Shown in pieces: positions 26,669-36,320 of a DNA stretch of 64,000 bases; the first letter of the stretch is position 1; the number at the start of each line of letters is the position of its first letter. The stretch is from Arthrobacter sp. S41. Lineage in GTDB: Bacteria > Actinomycetota > Actinomycetes > Actinomycetales > Micrococcaceae. Below the pieces are notes generated by a model, which worked only from the letters and a program-made list of their open reading frames with translations, was not told the origin of the DNA and ran no database searches. The stretch covers positions 1,364,001-1,428,000 of the forward strand of contig NZ_SIHY01000001.1 of NCBI RefSeq assembly GCF_004320535.1. Reading direction: 5' to 3'. The translations under genes were made by a program, and so were the position numbers.

Positions 26669-28276
26669 CTAGTATTCCTTTCCGACTGCGTCAGGAAGTT
26701 CTTCAGCTTCAACATTCTTCTGATGCTGTTCAAACTCTGGATCATCGATCTTTGAGTTTTTGCCCCATGGGATCAGCGACATGAGTACAGCGCCAACAAT
26801 CAACGCGCCAGCCATGCCCCAACCGAAGATGCCGTTGAACCATGCTGGGTAACCCGAGTACGGCTCGTTGATCTTGGACTGTACTTCGTTGATCAGCATG
26901 TAGCCCAGCGCTGCCGGACCGATGCCGCCAACCAGGACCTTCCAACCGGTGCCCAGCTTGATGGAGCTGTGACGGTTCATGTGCTTGGCCAGCTTAGGCA
27001 ACATGCCAAGACCTGCGCCAAAGACAATCACCAAGACCAATGCACAAGCGAGGATGCCGAACTGGTTCACGAAGGCGTCCATGGTGTCCAGTAGGTACAA
27101 ACCGGTGGTTGTTGGGAACAGCACCAGTGAGATCACGGCAACTGGAAGAACAACTACCAAGGTTGCCGGGGTACGCTTCCAACCCAGCTTGTCTTGGAAG
27201 GCCGCAACGATGACCTCAAGAATCGAGATCAGCGAGGTCAAGCCCGCGAAGACCAGCGAACCAAAGAACAGCACACCAATGAGTCCACCCAGAGGTGCCT
27301 GGGAGACGATGGTTGGGAAGGCAATAAATGCCAAGCCGATGCCACTGGTGGCCACGTCATCAACGCTGGATCCAGCGTTGTGCGCCATGAAGCCTAGGGC
27401 AGCGAAGACGCCGATACCGGCGAGCAGCTCGAAGCCCGAGTTAGCAAAAGCAACAACATAACCGGAACCGGTCAAGTCACTCTTGCGCTTCATGTACGAG
27501 GAGTAGGTGACCATGATGCCGAAGGCCACGGACAGCGAGAAGAAGATGTGGCCGAAGGCCGCAGCCCAGACGGCCGGGTTCTGCAAGGCCGCGAAGTCCG
27601 GGGTGAAGAAGGCGTTCAGGCCGTCAATGGCGCCTGGCAGGAAGACCGACTGGACCACGAGGATCACGAACATGACGATCAGCAATGGCATGAAGACCGC
27701 GTTGGCTCGGGAAATACCCTTGTTAACGCCGGCAATCATGATCACCATGGTGACCAGCCAAACGATCAACATCGGCACGAAGATGCGGCCGACCACGTCG
27801 AAGGAAACGCCCACGGTATCGGAGACCTTGAGGAAATCATTCATAAAGAAGCCTTCGGCTCCCTTAGGGTTCTTGTCCCAGGCCTTGGTGATGGAGAACC
27901 AGCAGTACATGGCAGCCCACGCGATGATGGCTGCGTAGTAAATGGCGATTACGAAGCAGATCAGTACCTGCCACCAGCCGAGCATTTCGGTTTTACGGTT
28001 GGCCCGGCGATAAGCCAGTGGAGCCGAACCGCGGTAGCGGTGACCGATGGAGTAGTCGAGGAATAGCAAAGGGATACCGGCGCAGAGAATTGCGACCAGG
28101 TAAGGGATCAGGAATGCACCGCCGCCGTTTTCGTAGGCAACATAAGGGAAACGCCAAATGTTTCCCAGACCAACGGCTGAACCAATCGCAGAAAGGATGA
28201 ACAACTTTCGAGAACTGAAGGTCTCACGCTTTTCGGATGCGAGTGGAGCGCCCTGTGTAGAAGATGGAGAGCTCAT
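26669..28276 (-). CDS. Sodium-dependent transporter of the NSS family, MetP-like large subunit
   Basis: This 535-residue protein has about 12 helices and the family's opening signature SAIGSAVGLGNIWRFPYVAYENGGGAFLIPYL (~residues 30-61), with the unwound helix-1 GLGNIWRFP that binds sodium and the amino acid. The later FGSLVFAGLTSLISILEVIVAAFQDKLGW is also typical. It is co-transcribed with the MetS-like subunit. Corynebacterial MetPS moves methionine and alanine. Here the neighbours are gabT and a PucR regulator, so GABA or another omega-amino acid is a plausible cargo by inference. Confidence 0.9.
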   Translation of the reverse strand: MSSPSSTQGAPLASEKRETFSSRKLFILSAIGSAVGLGNIWRFPYVAYENGGGAFLIPYLVAILCAGIPLLFLDYSIGHRYRGSAPLAYRRANRKTEMLGWWQVLICFVIAIYYAAIIAWAAMYCWFSITKAWDKNPKGAEGFFMNDFLKVSDTVGVSFDVVGRIFVPMLIVWLVTMVIMIAGVNKGISRANAVFMPLLIVMFVILVVQSVFLPGAIDGLNAFFTPDFAALQNPAVWAAAFGHIFFSLSVAFGIMVTYSSYMKRKSDLTGSGYVVAFANSGFELLAGIGVFAALGFMAHNAGSSVDDVATSGIGLAFIAFPTIVSQAPLGGLIGVLFFGSLVFAGLTSLISILEVIVAAFQDKLGWKRTPATLVVVLPVAVISLVLFPTTTGLYLLDTMDAFVNQFGILACALVLVIVFGAGLGMLPKLAKHMNRHSSIKLGTGWKVLVGGIGPAALGYMLINEVQSKINEPYSGYPAWFNGIFGWGMAGALIVGAVLMSLIPWGKNSKIDDPEFEQHQKNVEAEELPDAVGKEY

Positions 28277-28390
28277 GAATCCAAGCTACTGCAAAAAGTT
28301 CACATTCTGGTCAATTTTCGGGTGCGTGTGTCCATTATTTGAGCATTTTGCTGAAATGGGAACTTTCCGTCTCCCAACTAGAATAGCCAC

Positions 28391-29794
28391 ATGGCAATTA
28401 GTTTACGCGGACTCCTTGAGCATGACGAGCTCAACCTGAAGCCGATGACCGACCACACCCATCGCGACGACGTGGTTATCACCTGGGGAGCCATCACGGA
28501 GCTACTTGACCCCTCACGCTTCCTTACCGGTCGAGAGATCGTGTTGACCACGGGTGTGCGTCAAAAGACAAAAGCCGCCCAACGAGAATTCGTTCGTGTT
28601 CTGGCCGCCAATGATGCAGTGGCGCTGGGTTTCGGCACCGGTCTTGAACATTCCTCGGTTCCCGAGGCAACCATCACCGCCGCCCGCGAAGTAGGATTGC
28701 CGGTCTTTGAAGTTCCCTATCAGGTACCTTTTGCCTCAATTACCCGGCTCATCGCCGAGGCGTTGAATGCTGATCACCTCAAGCGCGTTGAGAACCTGCT
28801 CAAGTCGCACCAGAAGCTGGCTCGCTCGCTGCTCTCCTCAGATCTGGACAGCATGCTTGATGAGCTCGTACGGATGATCCGCACCGATGTGGCACTCAGC
28901 CTGCACGGCGAGGTCATCAGTGGCGACTACGACCCAGAACGTATCTGGCATGAACTTCCGGTGGCTACCGGACTTCGCGATAAGTGCATTCTTCATCTGG
29001 CCGAACCCTACGTACATGACCCGGTCGTGGACTACGCACAGTCACTGATTGGCCTAGAAATGGCCAACAAGTCACGCCTTCGCGCCTCCCAGCGCCAGGC
29101 CAACGGTCAAGTACTCGCTGACCTTGCCGCCGGCACGCTGGTTGGCTCGGACGCAGCCGGACGGCTTGGCGCCCTGGGACTAAACCCACAGCGTGAACAC
29201 GCAGTGATCTTGGTGCAGGCTTCATCTCAAGCCGAACGACTCGAAACACTGCCATTACCAGCTGATCTTTCTTCCCAGGTCTCCGCAATGATGGAAGGAC
29301 GGCTTGCGGTCATTGTTGCCCACTCCAAGGTGCAGCTATCAATCAAGCATCTAGATGAGTATCTGGTGGCTGCCGGTATTCCCGCCCGCGTTGGCTACGG
29401 TGGACGCTATTCAAATACCACCGGTATTCGTTGGAGCTACTTTGAGGCGCTTGAATCCCTTCGTCACGGCGAACGTGTCAACGTGCCAACCAAACTTTCT
29501 TTGACCTCGCTGCTGCTCGCTGCCCGCGATGTCCCATTGCAAGACTTGGCTACCGAGGCTTTGGGCCCACTGCAGGACTTTGATTCCACCCATGAGTCAG
29601 ACTTGCTGTTGACCTTGCGTGAATACCTGAATCGGGATGGATCTGTCGGCGCCGTTGCCGAAGCTTTAGGGTTGCATCGCAACACGGTGCGCTATCGCAT
29701 GCAGCAGATCTCAGAGCTCTCGGGCTATGACCCGAATGTGACAAGTGACCGAGTCCAGCTTTGGATCGCGTTGAGCGCACTAGAGCTTGGCTAA
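28391..29794 (+). CDS. PucR-family transcriptional regulator (possible GabR-type activator)
   Basis: Of the 467 residues, ~1-120 are the PucR N-terminal domain (LRGLLEHDELNLKPM, TWGAITELLDPSRFLTGREIVLTTG). A central CdaR/GGDEF-like region follows, and residues ~412-467 are the helix-turn-helix DGSVGAVAEALGLHRNTVRYRMQQISELSGY. Such proteins usually activate divergent catabolic genes when bound to their substrate. It is divergent from the MetPS-type transporter with 114 bases between, and gabT follows the transporter. In C. glutamicum a PucR-type GabR controls gabTDP, so GABA control is likely but inferred. Confidence 0.88.
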   Translation: MAISLRGLLEHDELNLKPMTDHTHRDDVVITWGAITELLDPSRFLTGREIVLTTGVRQKTKAAQREFVRVLAANDAVALGFGTGLEHSSVPEATITAAREVGLPVFEVPYQVPFASITRLIAEALNADHLKRVENLLKSHQKLARSLLSSDLDSMLDELVRMIRTDVALSLHGEVISGDYDPERIWHELPVATGLRDKCILHLAEPYVHDPVVDYAQSLIGLEMANKSRLRASQRQANGQVLADLAAGTLVGSDAAGRLGALGLNPQREHAVILVQASSQAERLETLPLPADLSSQVSAMMEGRLAVIVAHSKVQLSIKHLDEYLVAAGIPARVGYGGRYSNTTGIRWSYFEALESLRHGERVNVPTKLSLTSLLLAARDVPLQDLATEALGPLQDFDSTHESDLLLTLREYLNRDGSVGAVAEALGLHRNTVRYRMQQISELSGYDPNVTSDRVQLWIALSALELG

Positions 29795-29812
29795 TCTCGA
29801 TAGGATAAAGAC

Positions 29813-30247
29813 ATGGCTGACATGTTTCTAGAGAAGTTCTGTTCCTTGGTTCCAAAATATTTGGAAGACCAGTGGAATGAAGCCGACGGGTTGAACAGCG
29901 AAGAGCTGAGCGAAGCCCTAGCGCAGTCCAAGGTTTCGATTCCTTTTGTGCTCGAAGAGTTCTACCGGGCCCTAGGCAACAATGAAGACTTCATGGAGGC
30001 CTACCACTACTTCTTCGACCCAGAAGAGCTGGAAATCGAAGACGGTCACCTGCTGTTCTTGGAAGACGAAGAAGAGAAGTTTGTCTGGGCGTTTAAGGCT
30101 TCACAGCTTGATGTTCCGGATCCAATTGTCTATCGCCGCAATAACGCCAAAGGTACCTGGACCAGTGAAGAAGGCACTTTCAGTGAATTCACGCTGGACA
30201 TGTTCGCATGGGTCTTTGACGAGCTGGCTGCCGAACTGGAGGACTAG
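29813..30247 (+). CDS. Acidic protein of unknown function, SUKH (SMI1/KNR4)-like impression
   Basis: This 144-residue, very acidic protein has no signal peptide or membrane segment. The order IPFVLEEFYRALGNNEDF, then YHYFFDPEELEIEDGHLLFLEDEEEKFVWAFKASQL, then PIVYRRNN...GTWTSEEGTFSEFTLDMFAWVF resembles the SUKH fold (LPxxyxxFyxxlGn, a middle hydrophobic strand pair, and a terminal aromatic helix). SUKH members include toxin immunity proteins and nucleic-acid regulators. No toxin gene is next to it. It starts 18 bases after the PucR stop and overlaps the HIT gene by one base, so it may simply be a housekeeping partner. Confidence 0.6.
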   Translation: MADMFLEKFCSLVPKYLEDQWNEADGLNSEELSEALAQSKVSIPFVLEEFYRALGNNEDFMEAYHYFFDPEELEIEDGHLLFLEDEEEKFVWAFKASQLDVPDPIVYRRNNAKGTWTSEEGTFSEFTLDMFAWVFDELAAELED

Positions 30248-30759
30248 TGCTCCACCATTCCCATCAACCGGACGGCTACCAATGCCCATTTTGCGAATTG
30301 GTGCTTGACTTACCGTTCAGCCAAGACAACTTGTGCGCACCCACAGATCTGATTTATCAGACTGATCTGGTGGCCGCCATAATGGCTTGTGATGGGTTTG
30401 GTAATTACGGCGGGCATGCCATGATCATTCCCACCAAACATTTGGAAGCACTCTACGACCTAGACGACGCCACCGGTGCGGCGATCATGAAGGAAACCAA
30501 ACGCGTGGCCTTGGCCATGAAATTAGCGTGGGATCCCGAAGGAACCAGTACCAGGCAACATAATGAACCGGCAGGAAACCAGCACGTCTGGCATTACCAC
30601 CAGCATGTGTTCCCGCGGTATCACGATGATCAGTTGTACCAGCAGCTTCGCCACCGGGTCTCGGTTGAAGAACGAGCGATCAAAGCCAAAGAACTACGCG
30701 CGGCTCTATTCTCTAATGAGCATCCAGAGCCACTAACTGCTGCACAAGTTATCCGCTGA
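30247..30759 (+). CDS. HIT-family nucleotide hydrolase/transferase
   Basis: This 170-residue protein carries the histidine triad HYHQHVF (His116, His118, His120) and the upstream core GGHAMIIPTKHLEALYDLD. An N-terminal CPFC pair (Cys13, Cys16) could bind zinc, as in Hint-type proteins. Members hydrolyse AMP-linked phosphoramidates or Ap4A. The GTG start shares one base with the stop of the SUKH-like gene, so the two are coupled. The exact substrate is not deducible. Confidence 0.88.
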   Translation: MLHHSHQPDGYQCPFCELVLDLPFSQDNLCAPTDLIYQTDLVAAIMACDGFGNYGGHAMIIPTKHLEALYDLDDATGAAIMKETKRVALAMKLAWDPEGTSTRQHNEPAGNQHVWHYHQHVFPRYHDDQLYQQLRHRVSVEERAIKAKELRAALFSNEHPEPLTAAQVIR

Positions 30760-30779
30760 GCACCGGCGATGACCAAGCA

Positions 30780-30817
30780 AAAAATCCCCTGAAGAAATCA
30801 ATCTTCAGGAGATTTTT
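30780..30817. terminator. Bidirectional terminator
   Basis: 7 + 7 bp stem with one mismatch (AAAAATC-CCTGAAG and its complement), with A- and T-rich outer arms. It lies between the convergent HIT and polyprenyl synthase genes. Confidence 0.85.
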
Positions 30818-30831
30818 CGTCTCAACATTCT

Positions 30832-31929
30832 TTAGGCGTCGCGGGTTACCACGGCGTCAGCGAAGGAGATCAAAGCTTGCTTCACGGTGCCCTCTGGCAA
30901 CGGATTCAGCGCCTGGATCGCGGAATCTGCCCACTGACGGGCAACCTTCCACGCATCGTGGAGCGCGGTGTGCTCACGGACCGCTGCTACTGCTTGGGCC
31001 AAGGCCTCATCGGTAGTGAGGTCTGCATCAACCAGTGCCAGCGCAGCCTGTGCTTGTTCGTCTCCAGCCTCAGCAGCCTGACGCAACAGCAAGATTGGCA
31101 ACGTCGGAACACCTTCGCGCAAATCAGTGCCCGGAGTCTTGCCCGAATCTGCCTTCTCGGACGCTAGGTCAATTACGTCGTCGGCAACTTGGAAGGCAAC
31201 GCCAACCTTTTCACCGTACTCACGCAAGGTCTCAATAAATTCAGGTGCTCCACCAAAACGAGCGCCAAAGGCACCGGAGGTGGAAAGCAAAGAAGCGGTC
31301 TTATCGCTGATGACCTGGATGTGGTGCTCAATCGCGTCGTCGCCTTCACGCGGCCCGATGGATTCATGCAGCTGGCCTAGGCAGAGGCGCTCAAAGGTTC
31401 GCGACTGCCACATCACCGCTTCTGGTCCCAGATCTGCACCGAAGACCGAAGCCCGGGCGAAGATCAGGTCGCCAGCCAAGATGGCTACCGAGTTGCCCCA
31501 GACCTCGTGGGCGGTGGGGGCTCCACGACGTAGCGGAGCTGAGTCCATCACGTCATCGTGGTACAGGGTGGCCAGGTGGGTCAGCTCCACAATGGCGGCA
31601 GATTTGATGACCTCGTCGGTCACACCGTGGCCGAGCAGTGAGGTCAGCAGCACCAGCAATGGGCGCACGCGCTTACCGCCGGCTTCGACCAGGTGCCGGC
31701 TGGAGGCATCAATCAATGGATCGGAGTTAGCTAGCGCATCGCGCAATAGCTTCTCGACCTTTGCCATACCGATGGAAATAGCCGGACCAAAGTCCGGGTC
31801 CTCGGCCAGCATTGCAAAGCCCGAGGGAAGATTGATAGCCGCAGCTAATGCAGCGGTTTCAGGATTCAGCTCAATCGAGTCGGACACTTCGTGCCCGGCT
31901 GCGGTCCAGTTGCTCTTCGAATCAGTCAC
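30832..31929 (-). CDS. Long-chain polyprenyl diphosphate synthase
   Basis: A 365-residue all-trans isoprenyl synthase that extends FPP/GGPP by isopentenyl diphosphate units. Its first aspartate-rich motif DDVMD is at residues 125-129 (LYHDDVMDSAPLRRGAPT), with GGKRVRP upstream. The second motif is VADDVIDL, and KTGxL-like DKTASLLS lies between. Small residues before the first motif would allow a long product. Being divergent from menF, it most likely makes the side chain of menaquinone. Confidence 0.93.
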   Translation of the reverse strand: MTDSKSNWTAAGHEVSDSIELNPETAALAAAINLPSGFAMLAEDPDFGPAISIGMAKVEKLLRDALANSDPLIDASSRHLVEAGGKRVRPLLVLLTSLLGHGVTDEVIKSAAIVELTHLATLYHDDVMDSAPLRRGAPTAHEVWGNSVAILAGDLIFARASVFGADLGPEAVMWQSRTFERLCLGQLHESIGPREGDDAIEHHIQVISDKTASLLSTSGAFGARFGGAPEFIETLREYGEKVGVAFQVADDVIDLASEKADSGKTPGTDLREGVPTLPILLLRQAAEAGDEQAQAALALVDADLTTDEALAQAVAAVREHTALHDAWKVARQWADSAIQALNPLPEGTVKQALISFADAVVTRDA

Positions 31930-32218
31930 TGTTCTACGGCTTACTTATCTTTCATCGGGGCGGCCATCGCGGAATGCGAAGACTTCTGCGCCTGCATAAT
32001 GCAGACAAACATCTCTTCACTCTAACCGATGCGGTCCACCGCTGGTGATCGGCACGACGCAACATTTTGCAGGTTACAGGCCAGCGACCGAGCGGTTCGG
32101 TTTAGAGTTTACCGACTTAGGCTAACAGTTCTGCCAAGACCCGCCATATCTCACAGTCGTGACTGGGGACACCACCACCGCTTGAACCCCGGCATCCCGC
32201 GGTAGGCTTAGCCGTATC

Positions 32219-33556
32219 ATGTCTGCAGAATCGTCCGTTCTTAGCGCCAGCGCCCATCAGGCGTCGGCTCCATCGCTGTCCAGCATCACCTTTGAATATC
32301 TTGATGCCCCGCAAACTCTGCTTGGCGACTCATTGCGTCACCGAAGCATGGTCTGGACCCGGAACGGGCATGGCTTGGTGGGTTTTGGCACCGCCGCCCG
32401 CCTGCACACCCACGGGGAGGAACGCTTCGCGCGGGCCCGCGCGTGGTTTGCACAGGTCATCGAGGCCGCGGACATCATTGATCCAATCAACCGGCCCGGT
32501 AGTGGTTTGGTCAGCTTTGGATCCTTCGCTTTCTCCTTTACCAGCGTTTTTGAATCGCGCATGATCATCCCGCAGCTGGTGGTTGGACGCGATGAGCAGG
32601 GCGCGTGGATTACCGTAACCGGCACCGCCGAGGAACTAAGAGATCTGACCTACGAGCAGGCTTTGGCCCGGGTCAACGCCGCCATGGAGGACGCGGCCAT
32701 CGCTGCCACCGATCCAGGGACTATCAAGCTCACCAGTGGACAGTTGACCGCAGGCTCCTATGTTGAAGCCGTACGCAAAGCACTGGGTCATTTTGAAGAG
32801 CGCGGAATCTCCAAGCTGGTGCTAGCTCGCGACGTACTAGCCCACAGCACCTCCCCCATCGATCTGTCCGCAGTGGTCCACGCCCTGACCGAACGTTACG
32901 CAGACTGCTGGACCTACAGTGTTGATGGCCTCGTGGGTGCCACCCCGGAAATGCTGGTTCGCGTCACCGATGGCCTGGCAGAAGCCCGCGTCTTGGCCGG
33001 CACGTTAGATCGTGCCGCAGCGGGAGCCGCAGACCCTGAGTTTGCCCAGCATCGACTCTTTGAAGATCCCAAGCAGCGTAATGAGCATCAGCTGGCCATC
33101 GATTCACTCACTGACTCGTTGAACCCAATCTCGCATGGCATGAGCGCACCCAAAGAACCATTTATTCTCCAGCTACCGAACGTCTGGCATCTAGCCAGCG
33201 ACGTACGCGCACAGTTGCGTGCCGACGCAACAGGCGCCTTGCCCTCCGCTTTGGATGTAGCTGAGATTTTCCATCCCACCGCCGCGGTGTGCGGAACACC
33301 CACCAAGAAGGCCGGGGTGCTCCTGCGCGAGCTCGAAGGTTTGGACCGTGGACCTTATGCGGGCCCAGTGGGTTGGGTTGATAGCCGAGGCGACGGCGAA
33401 TTTGGCATCGCCTTGCGCGGAGGAATCTTGGAAGACGAGAAACTCATGCGCCTCTACGCCGGATGTGGCATCGTTCCGGGTTCAGTGCCGGAGGATGAAC
33501 TGGCAGAGTCTTGGGCAAAAATGCGCCCCATGCGCCAGGCCCTCGGCGCCGAGTAG
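32219..33556 (+). CDS. menF: Isochorismate synthase
   Basis: MenF converts chorismate to isochorismate, the first step of menaquinone synthesis. The 445 residues contain the chorismate-binding fold: RGISKLVLARDVLA, DCWTYSVDGLVGATPEMLVRV, RVLAGTLDRAA, FEDPKQRNEHQLAIDSL, HPTAAVCGTPTKKA, GPYAGPVGWVDSRGDGEF and a final RLYAGCGIVPGS. It is the isochorismate rather than the anthranilate type by these blocks and by neighbouring menD/menC. It is transcribed divergently from the polyprenyl synthase. Confidence 0.93.
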   Translation: MSAESSVLSASAHQASAPSLSSITFEYLDAPQTLLGDSLRHRSMVWTRNGHGLVGFGTAARLHTHGEERFARARAWFAQVIEAADIIDPINRPGSGLVSFGSFAFSFTSVFESRMIIPQLVVGRDEQGAWITVTGTAEELRDLTYEQALARVNAAMEDAAIAATDPGTIKLTSGQLTAGSYVEAVRKALGHFEERGISKLVLARDVLAHSTSPIDLSAVVHALTERYADCWTYSVDGLVGATPEMLVRVTDGLAEARVLAGTLDRAAAGAADPEFAQHRLFEDPKQRNEHQLAIDSLTDSLNPISHGMSAPKEPFILQLPNVWHLASDVRAQLRADATGALPSALDVAEIFHPTAAVCGTPTKKAGVLLRELEGLDRGPYAGPVGWVDSRGDGEFGIALRGGILEDEKLMRLYAGCGIVPGSVPEDELAESWAKMRPMRQALGAE

Positions 33557-33727
33557 GACGCAGATCACTTTTCGGTCAATTGTTTCACTCTCATGTTTCT
33601 TCAGCGTAAATTTTTCTTGCCCTCGATGACACTTGTGTGAAGTGCGTCTCTCGCTAGTGTTACCGCGGTTATGATTAGGGCATCGCAGTGATCCACTCGC
33701 AATGACCCGAAAGTAGGTTTTGATCCT

Positions 33728-34516
33728 ATGCGCAGCCCTAAGAAAAAATTCGCCGCCGCTATCGCTCTCAGCTCCGTAGCACTCTTGGCAATGACCGCCT
33801 GCGGTTCCGATAGCAGCTCCGAATCCTCAGCGGATGGTGCATCCTTCCCGCTCAACCAGGGCAAGCTGACCGTCTGCTCGGATATCCCTTACGAGCCATT
33901 TGAATTTGTTAAAGACGGCAAGAACGTCGGCTTCGACATGGATGTTGCTGCAGAAATCGCCAAGGACGCCAAGCTGGATTTGAACGTCATCGACGCCAGC
34001 TTCGACTCCATCGAATCGGGCCTGTTCAGCACCCAGTGCGACATCGCAATTTCCTCGATCTCCATCACCGATGCACGCAAGGAGAAGATGGACTTCTCCA
34101 CCCCTTACATGGATGATGACCTGGTTCTGATCGCCAAGAACGGCTCGGGCATCACCGATCTGGAAACCGCCAAGGACAAGAAGGTCGGTGTCCAGCAGGC
34201 CACCACCGGTGAAAAGTACGGCAAGGAAAACGGCCTGGAGAACCTGGTCGGCTACGAAGATGCCGGTCTGCAGACCCAGGCCCTGCTGGCCAACCAGGTT
34301 GACGCGGTGCTGGGCAACCAGTCGGTCCTCGGCTACGCGGTGAAGGACAAAGCCGATTACAAGGCTGTGGCCAACTTCAAGACCGGTGAGCAGCTAGGTG
34401 TTGCCGTTCCTAAGGACAAGGCTGACACCTTGAAGCTGGTCAACGGAACCCTGAAGCGCCTGACCGATGCCGGCACCATGGAAGAACTGACCGTGAAGTG
34501 GTTCGGCGAAAAATAA
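33728..34516 (+). CDS. Amino acid ABC transporter substrate-binding lipoprotein
   Basis: This 262-residue solute-binding protein of the polar amino acid family 3 has a lipoprotein signal peptide with lipobox AMTAC (Cys25), followed by a Ser/Asp-rich linker. LTVCSDIPYEPFEFVKDGKNVGFDMDVAAEIAKDAKL and the DFSTPYMDDDLVLIAKNGSGI region are typical binding-lobe motifs. It heads a three-gene operon with permease and ATPase. A large hairpin between it and the permease probably allows higher expression of the binding protein. Glutamine or other polar amino acids are likely substrates. Confidence 0.92.
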   Translation: MRSPKKKFAAAIALSSVALLAMTACGSDSSSESSADGASFPLNQGKLTVCSDIPYEPFEFVKDGKNVGFDMDVAAEIAKDAKLDLNVIDASFDSIESGLFSTQCDIAISSISITDARKEKMDFSTPYMDDDLVLIAKNGSGITDLETAKDKKVGVQQATTGEKYGKENGLENLVGYEDAGLQTQALLANQVDAVLGNQSVLGYAVKDKADYKAVANFKTGEQLGVAVPKDKADTLKLVNGTLKRLTDAGTMEELTVKWFGEK

Positions 34517-34544
34517 CTCGTCACTGAACACGCAATGATCTACC

Positions 34545-34603
34545 AGCGGGGGTTCACCGCCCAACCGACAAGCATGACCCGGTTGCAAGTGCGAACCCCC
34601 GCT
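34545..34603 (+). promoter_or_regulatory. Intercistronic hairpin between binding-protein and permease genes
   Basis: AGCGGGGGTTC (34545-34555) pairs with GAACCCCCGCT (34593-34603). A nested CAACCG/CGGTTG helix (34562-34567/34580-34585) lies inside. No T-run follows, so it may shield the upstream mRNA or stop only part of the transcripts. Confidence 0.65.
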
Positions 34604-34626
34604 ACCTTTACGAGAGGTACAACCCC

Positions 34627-35418
34627 ATGGCAATGACTACCAGTCAGCGTGCCCGTACGAGCAAGACCATTCAGATAGTTGTCTTTGTAGGCATCATCAT
34701 CGCGTTGATTGCGATTATTGACTGGGATAAGGCCGCTTACGCGTTCTTCTCCTTTGACAAGCTCGGCCCGATGTTCCCGGACATGATTTTGGTCGGCCTG
34801 AAGAACACCATCTTCTACACGATCATTGCCTTCGCCTTTGGCTTGGCACTGGGTCTGATTCTGGCCCTATTGAAAACCGCGAGCTTCGCGCCCTATCGTT
34901 GGTTCGCCACCGCATTTATTGAATTCTTCCGTGGCATCCCCGCGATCCTCGTGCTCTTGGCTTTTGGATTTGGCTTGCCTCAAGCTTTTGGCACTACGTG
35001 GCCGCAGCCGGTGAACGTGATGTTCGCTTTGGGTCTGGTTTCCTCGGCTTATATCGCTGAAACCCTGCGTGCTGGTTTGCAGGCTGTCCCTAAGGGTCAG
35101 ACCGAAGCAGCCCGTTCGCTGGGCATGCCAGCCTGGCGCGCAATGGTTACCATCGTCATCCCGCAGGCATTCAAGATTGTTTTGCCACCGATGACCAATG
35201 AGATCATCTTGCTCACCAAGGACACCTCGTTGGCATTTATTCTTGGCGCAGCCATGGCCCAGTACGAGATGACCAAGTTCGGCCGTGACGGTATCTCCCA
35301 GTTGGATGCAGGCCTCACCCCGCTGGTGGTTGCTGGCTTGTTCTACCTGGTTATCACCATTCCGTTGAGCTTGGTAGCCCGTAAATTCGAATCCCGCGCA
35401 GCGAAGACCAAGCGGTAG
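34627..35418 (+). CDS. Amino acid ABC transporter permease
   Basis: This 263-residue HisMQ/GlnP-type permease has five to six helices. The N-terminal [45 protein letters not shown] and the EAA loop [29 protein letters not shown] match the family. The EAA loop contacts the ATPase encoded next door (start 13 bases downstream). A single permease implies a homodimeric channel. Confidence 0.93.
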   Translation: MAMTTSQRARTSKTIQIVVFVGIIIALIAIIDWDKAAYAFFSFDKLGPMFPDMILVGLKNTIFYTIIAFAFGLALGLILALLKTASFAPYRWFATAFIEFFRGIPAILVLLAFGFGLPQAFGTTWPQPVNVMFALGLVSSAYIAETLRAGLQAVPKGQTEAARSLGMPAWRAMVTIVIPQAFKIVLPPMTNEIILLTKDTSLAFILGAAMAQYEMTKFGRDGISQLDAGLTPLVVAGLFYLVITIPLSLVARKFESRAAKTKR

Positions 35419-35431
35419 AGAGGACTTGAGA

Positions 35432-36214
35432 ATGTCTACTGACACTAATCAAATTTCAGTCAATGCCGCGGGCGTGGAGATCACCGGACTGCGTAAGTCC
35501 TACGGTTCCAACGAAGTACTCAAGGGCATCGATCTGAAGGTTAAGCCGGGCGAAGTTGTTTGCCTGATTGGTCCTTCAGGTTCCGGAAAGTCCACCTTGC
35601 TGCGTTGTGTCAACCTACTTGAGCAGCCCAACGGCGGCACGATCATGGTCGGTGGCTTTGATGCCACCAACGTAGATGTCAATCTTGATCAGATGCGTCA
35701 AAAAGTTGGAATGGTTTTCCAGCAGTTCAACCTTTTCCCACACCTCACGGTGTTGGAAAACTGCACTGTTGCACCGATCAAGGTGCTCAAGCGCAAGAAG
35801 CTTGATGCGCAGAAGGTAGCTCACAGCCACCTCGAACGTGTTGGCTTGGGCGATTTTGGTGGTCGCTACCCTGACCAGCTTTCCGGTGGTCAGCAGCAGC
35901 GTGTGGCTATTGCCCGTGCACTATCGATGGAACCGACGCTGATGCTCTTTGATGAGCCAACCAGTGCTTTGGATCCTGAGACGGTCGGTGAAGTTCTATC
36001 GATCATGAAGAATCTAGCCCAGGCGGGTATGACCATGCTTGTGGTCACCCACGAAATGGCTTTTGCTAAAGAAGTTGCTGACCGTGTGGTCTTCATGGAC
36101 GGCGGTGTGGTGGTTGAAGAAGGCATTGCTTCGGAAGTCATTGGCAATCCGCAACAGCCTCGTACCCAGGATTTCCTGCGTCGAGTCTTGGACCCTACCC
36201 ACGTGGATATCTAA
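35432..36214 (+). CDS. Amino acid ABC transporter ATP-binding protein
   Basis: This 260-residue GlnQ-type ATPase has Walker [10 protein letters not shown] (47-55), Q-loop [17 protein letters not shown], signature [15 protein letters not shown], Walker [14 protein letters not shown] and H-loop VVTHEMAFA. The ATG at 35432 is favoured because GAGAGGA lies just upstream; an in-frame TTG two codons earlier is less likely. It is the third gene of the operon and ends before a terminator. Confidence 0.94.
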   Translation: MSTDTNQISVNAAGVEITGLRKSYGSNEVLKGIDLKVKPGEVVCLIGPSGSGKSTLLRCVNLLEQPNGGTIMVGGFDATNVDVNLDQMRQKVGMVFQQFNLFPHLTVLENCTVAPIKVLKRKKLDAQKVAHSHLERVGLGDFGGRYPDQLSGGQQQRVAIARALSMEPTLMLFDEPTSALDPETVGEVLSIMKNLAQAGMTMLVVTHEMAFAKEVADRVVFMDGGVVVEEGIASEVIGNPQQPRTQDFLRRVLDPTHVDI

Positions 36215-36249
36215 GGCCCAAAGAAGCTAAAGAAGATCTATTGCAAAAG

Positions 36250-36296
36250 AATCCTCTGTCCCGACACCGAGTAGGTGTTCGGGGCAGAGGATTTTC
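36250..36296. terminator. Bidirectional terminator between the ABC operon and menD
   Basis: About 18-bp stem (36250-36268 with 36274-36293) with one bulge, followed by TTTTCTTG. It lies between convergent genes. Confidence 0.85.
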
Positions 36297-36320
36297 TTGT
36301 CGAAAGAATCAGTGAACAGC

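Noticed and set aside
27507-28066. Open frames of 143 and 172 residues opposite the sodium symporter
   Set aside because: Antisense shadows of a conserved membrane protein. Their Asp/His-rich or Thr/Met-rich composition mirrors the hydrophobic codons.
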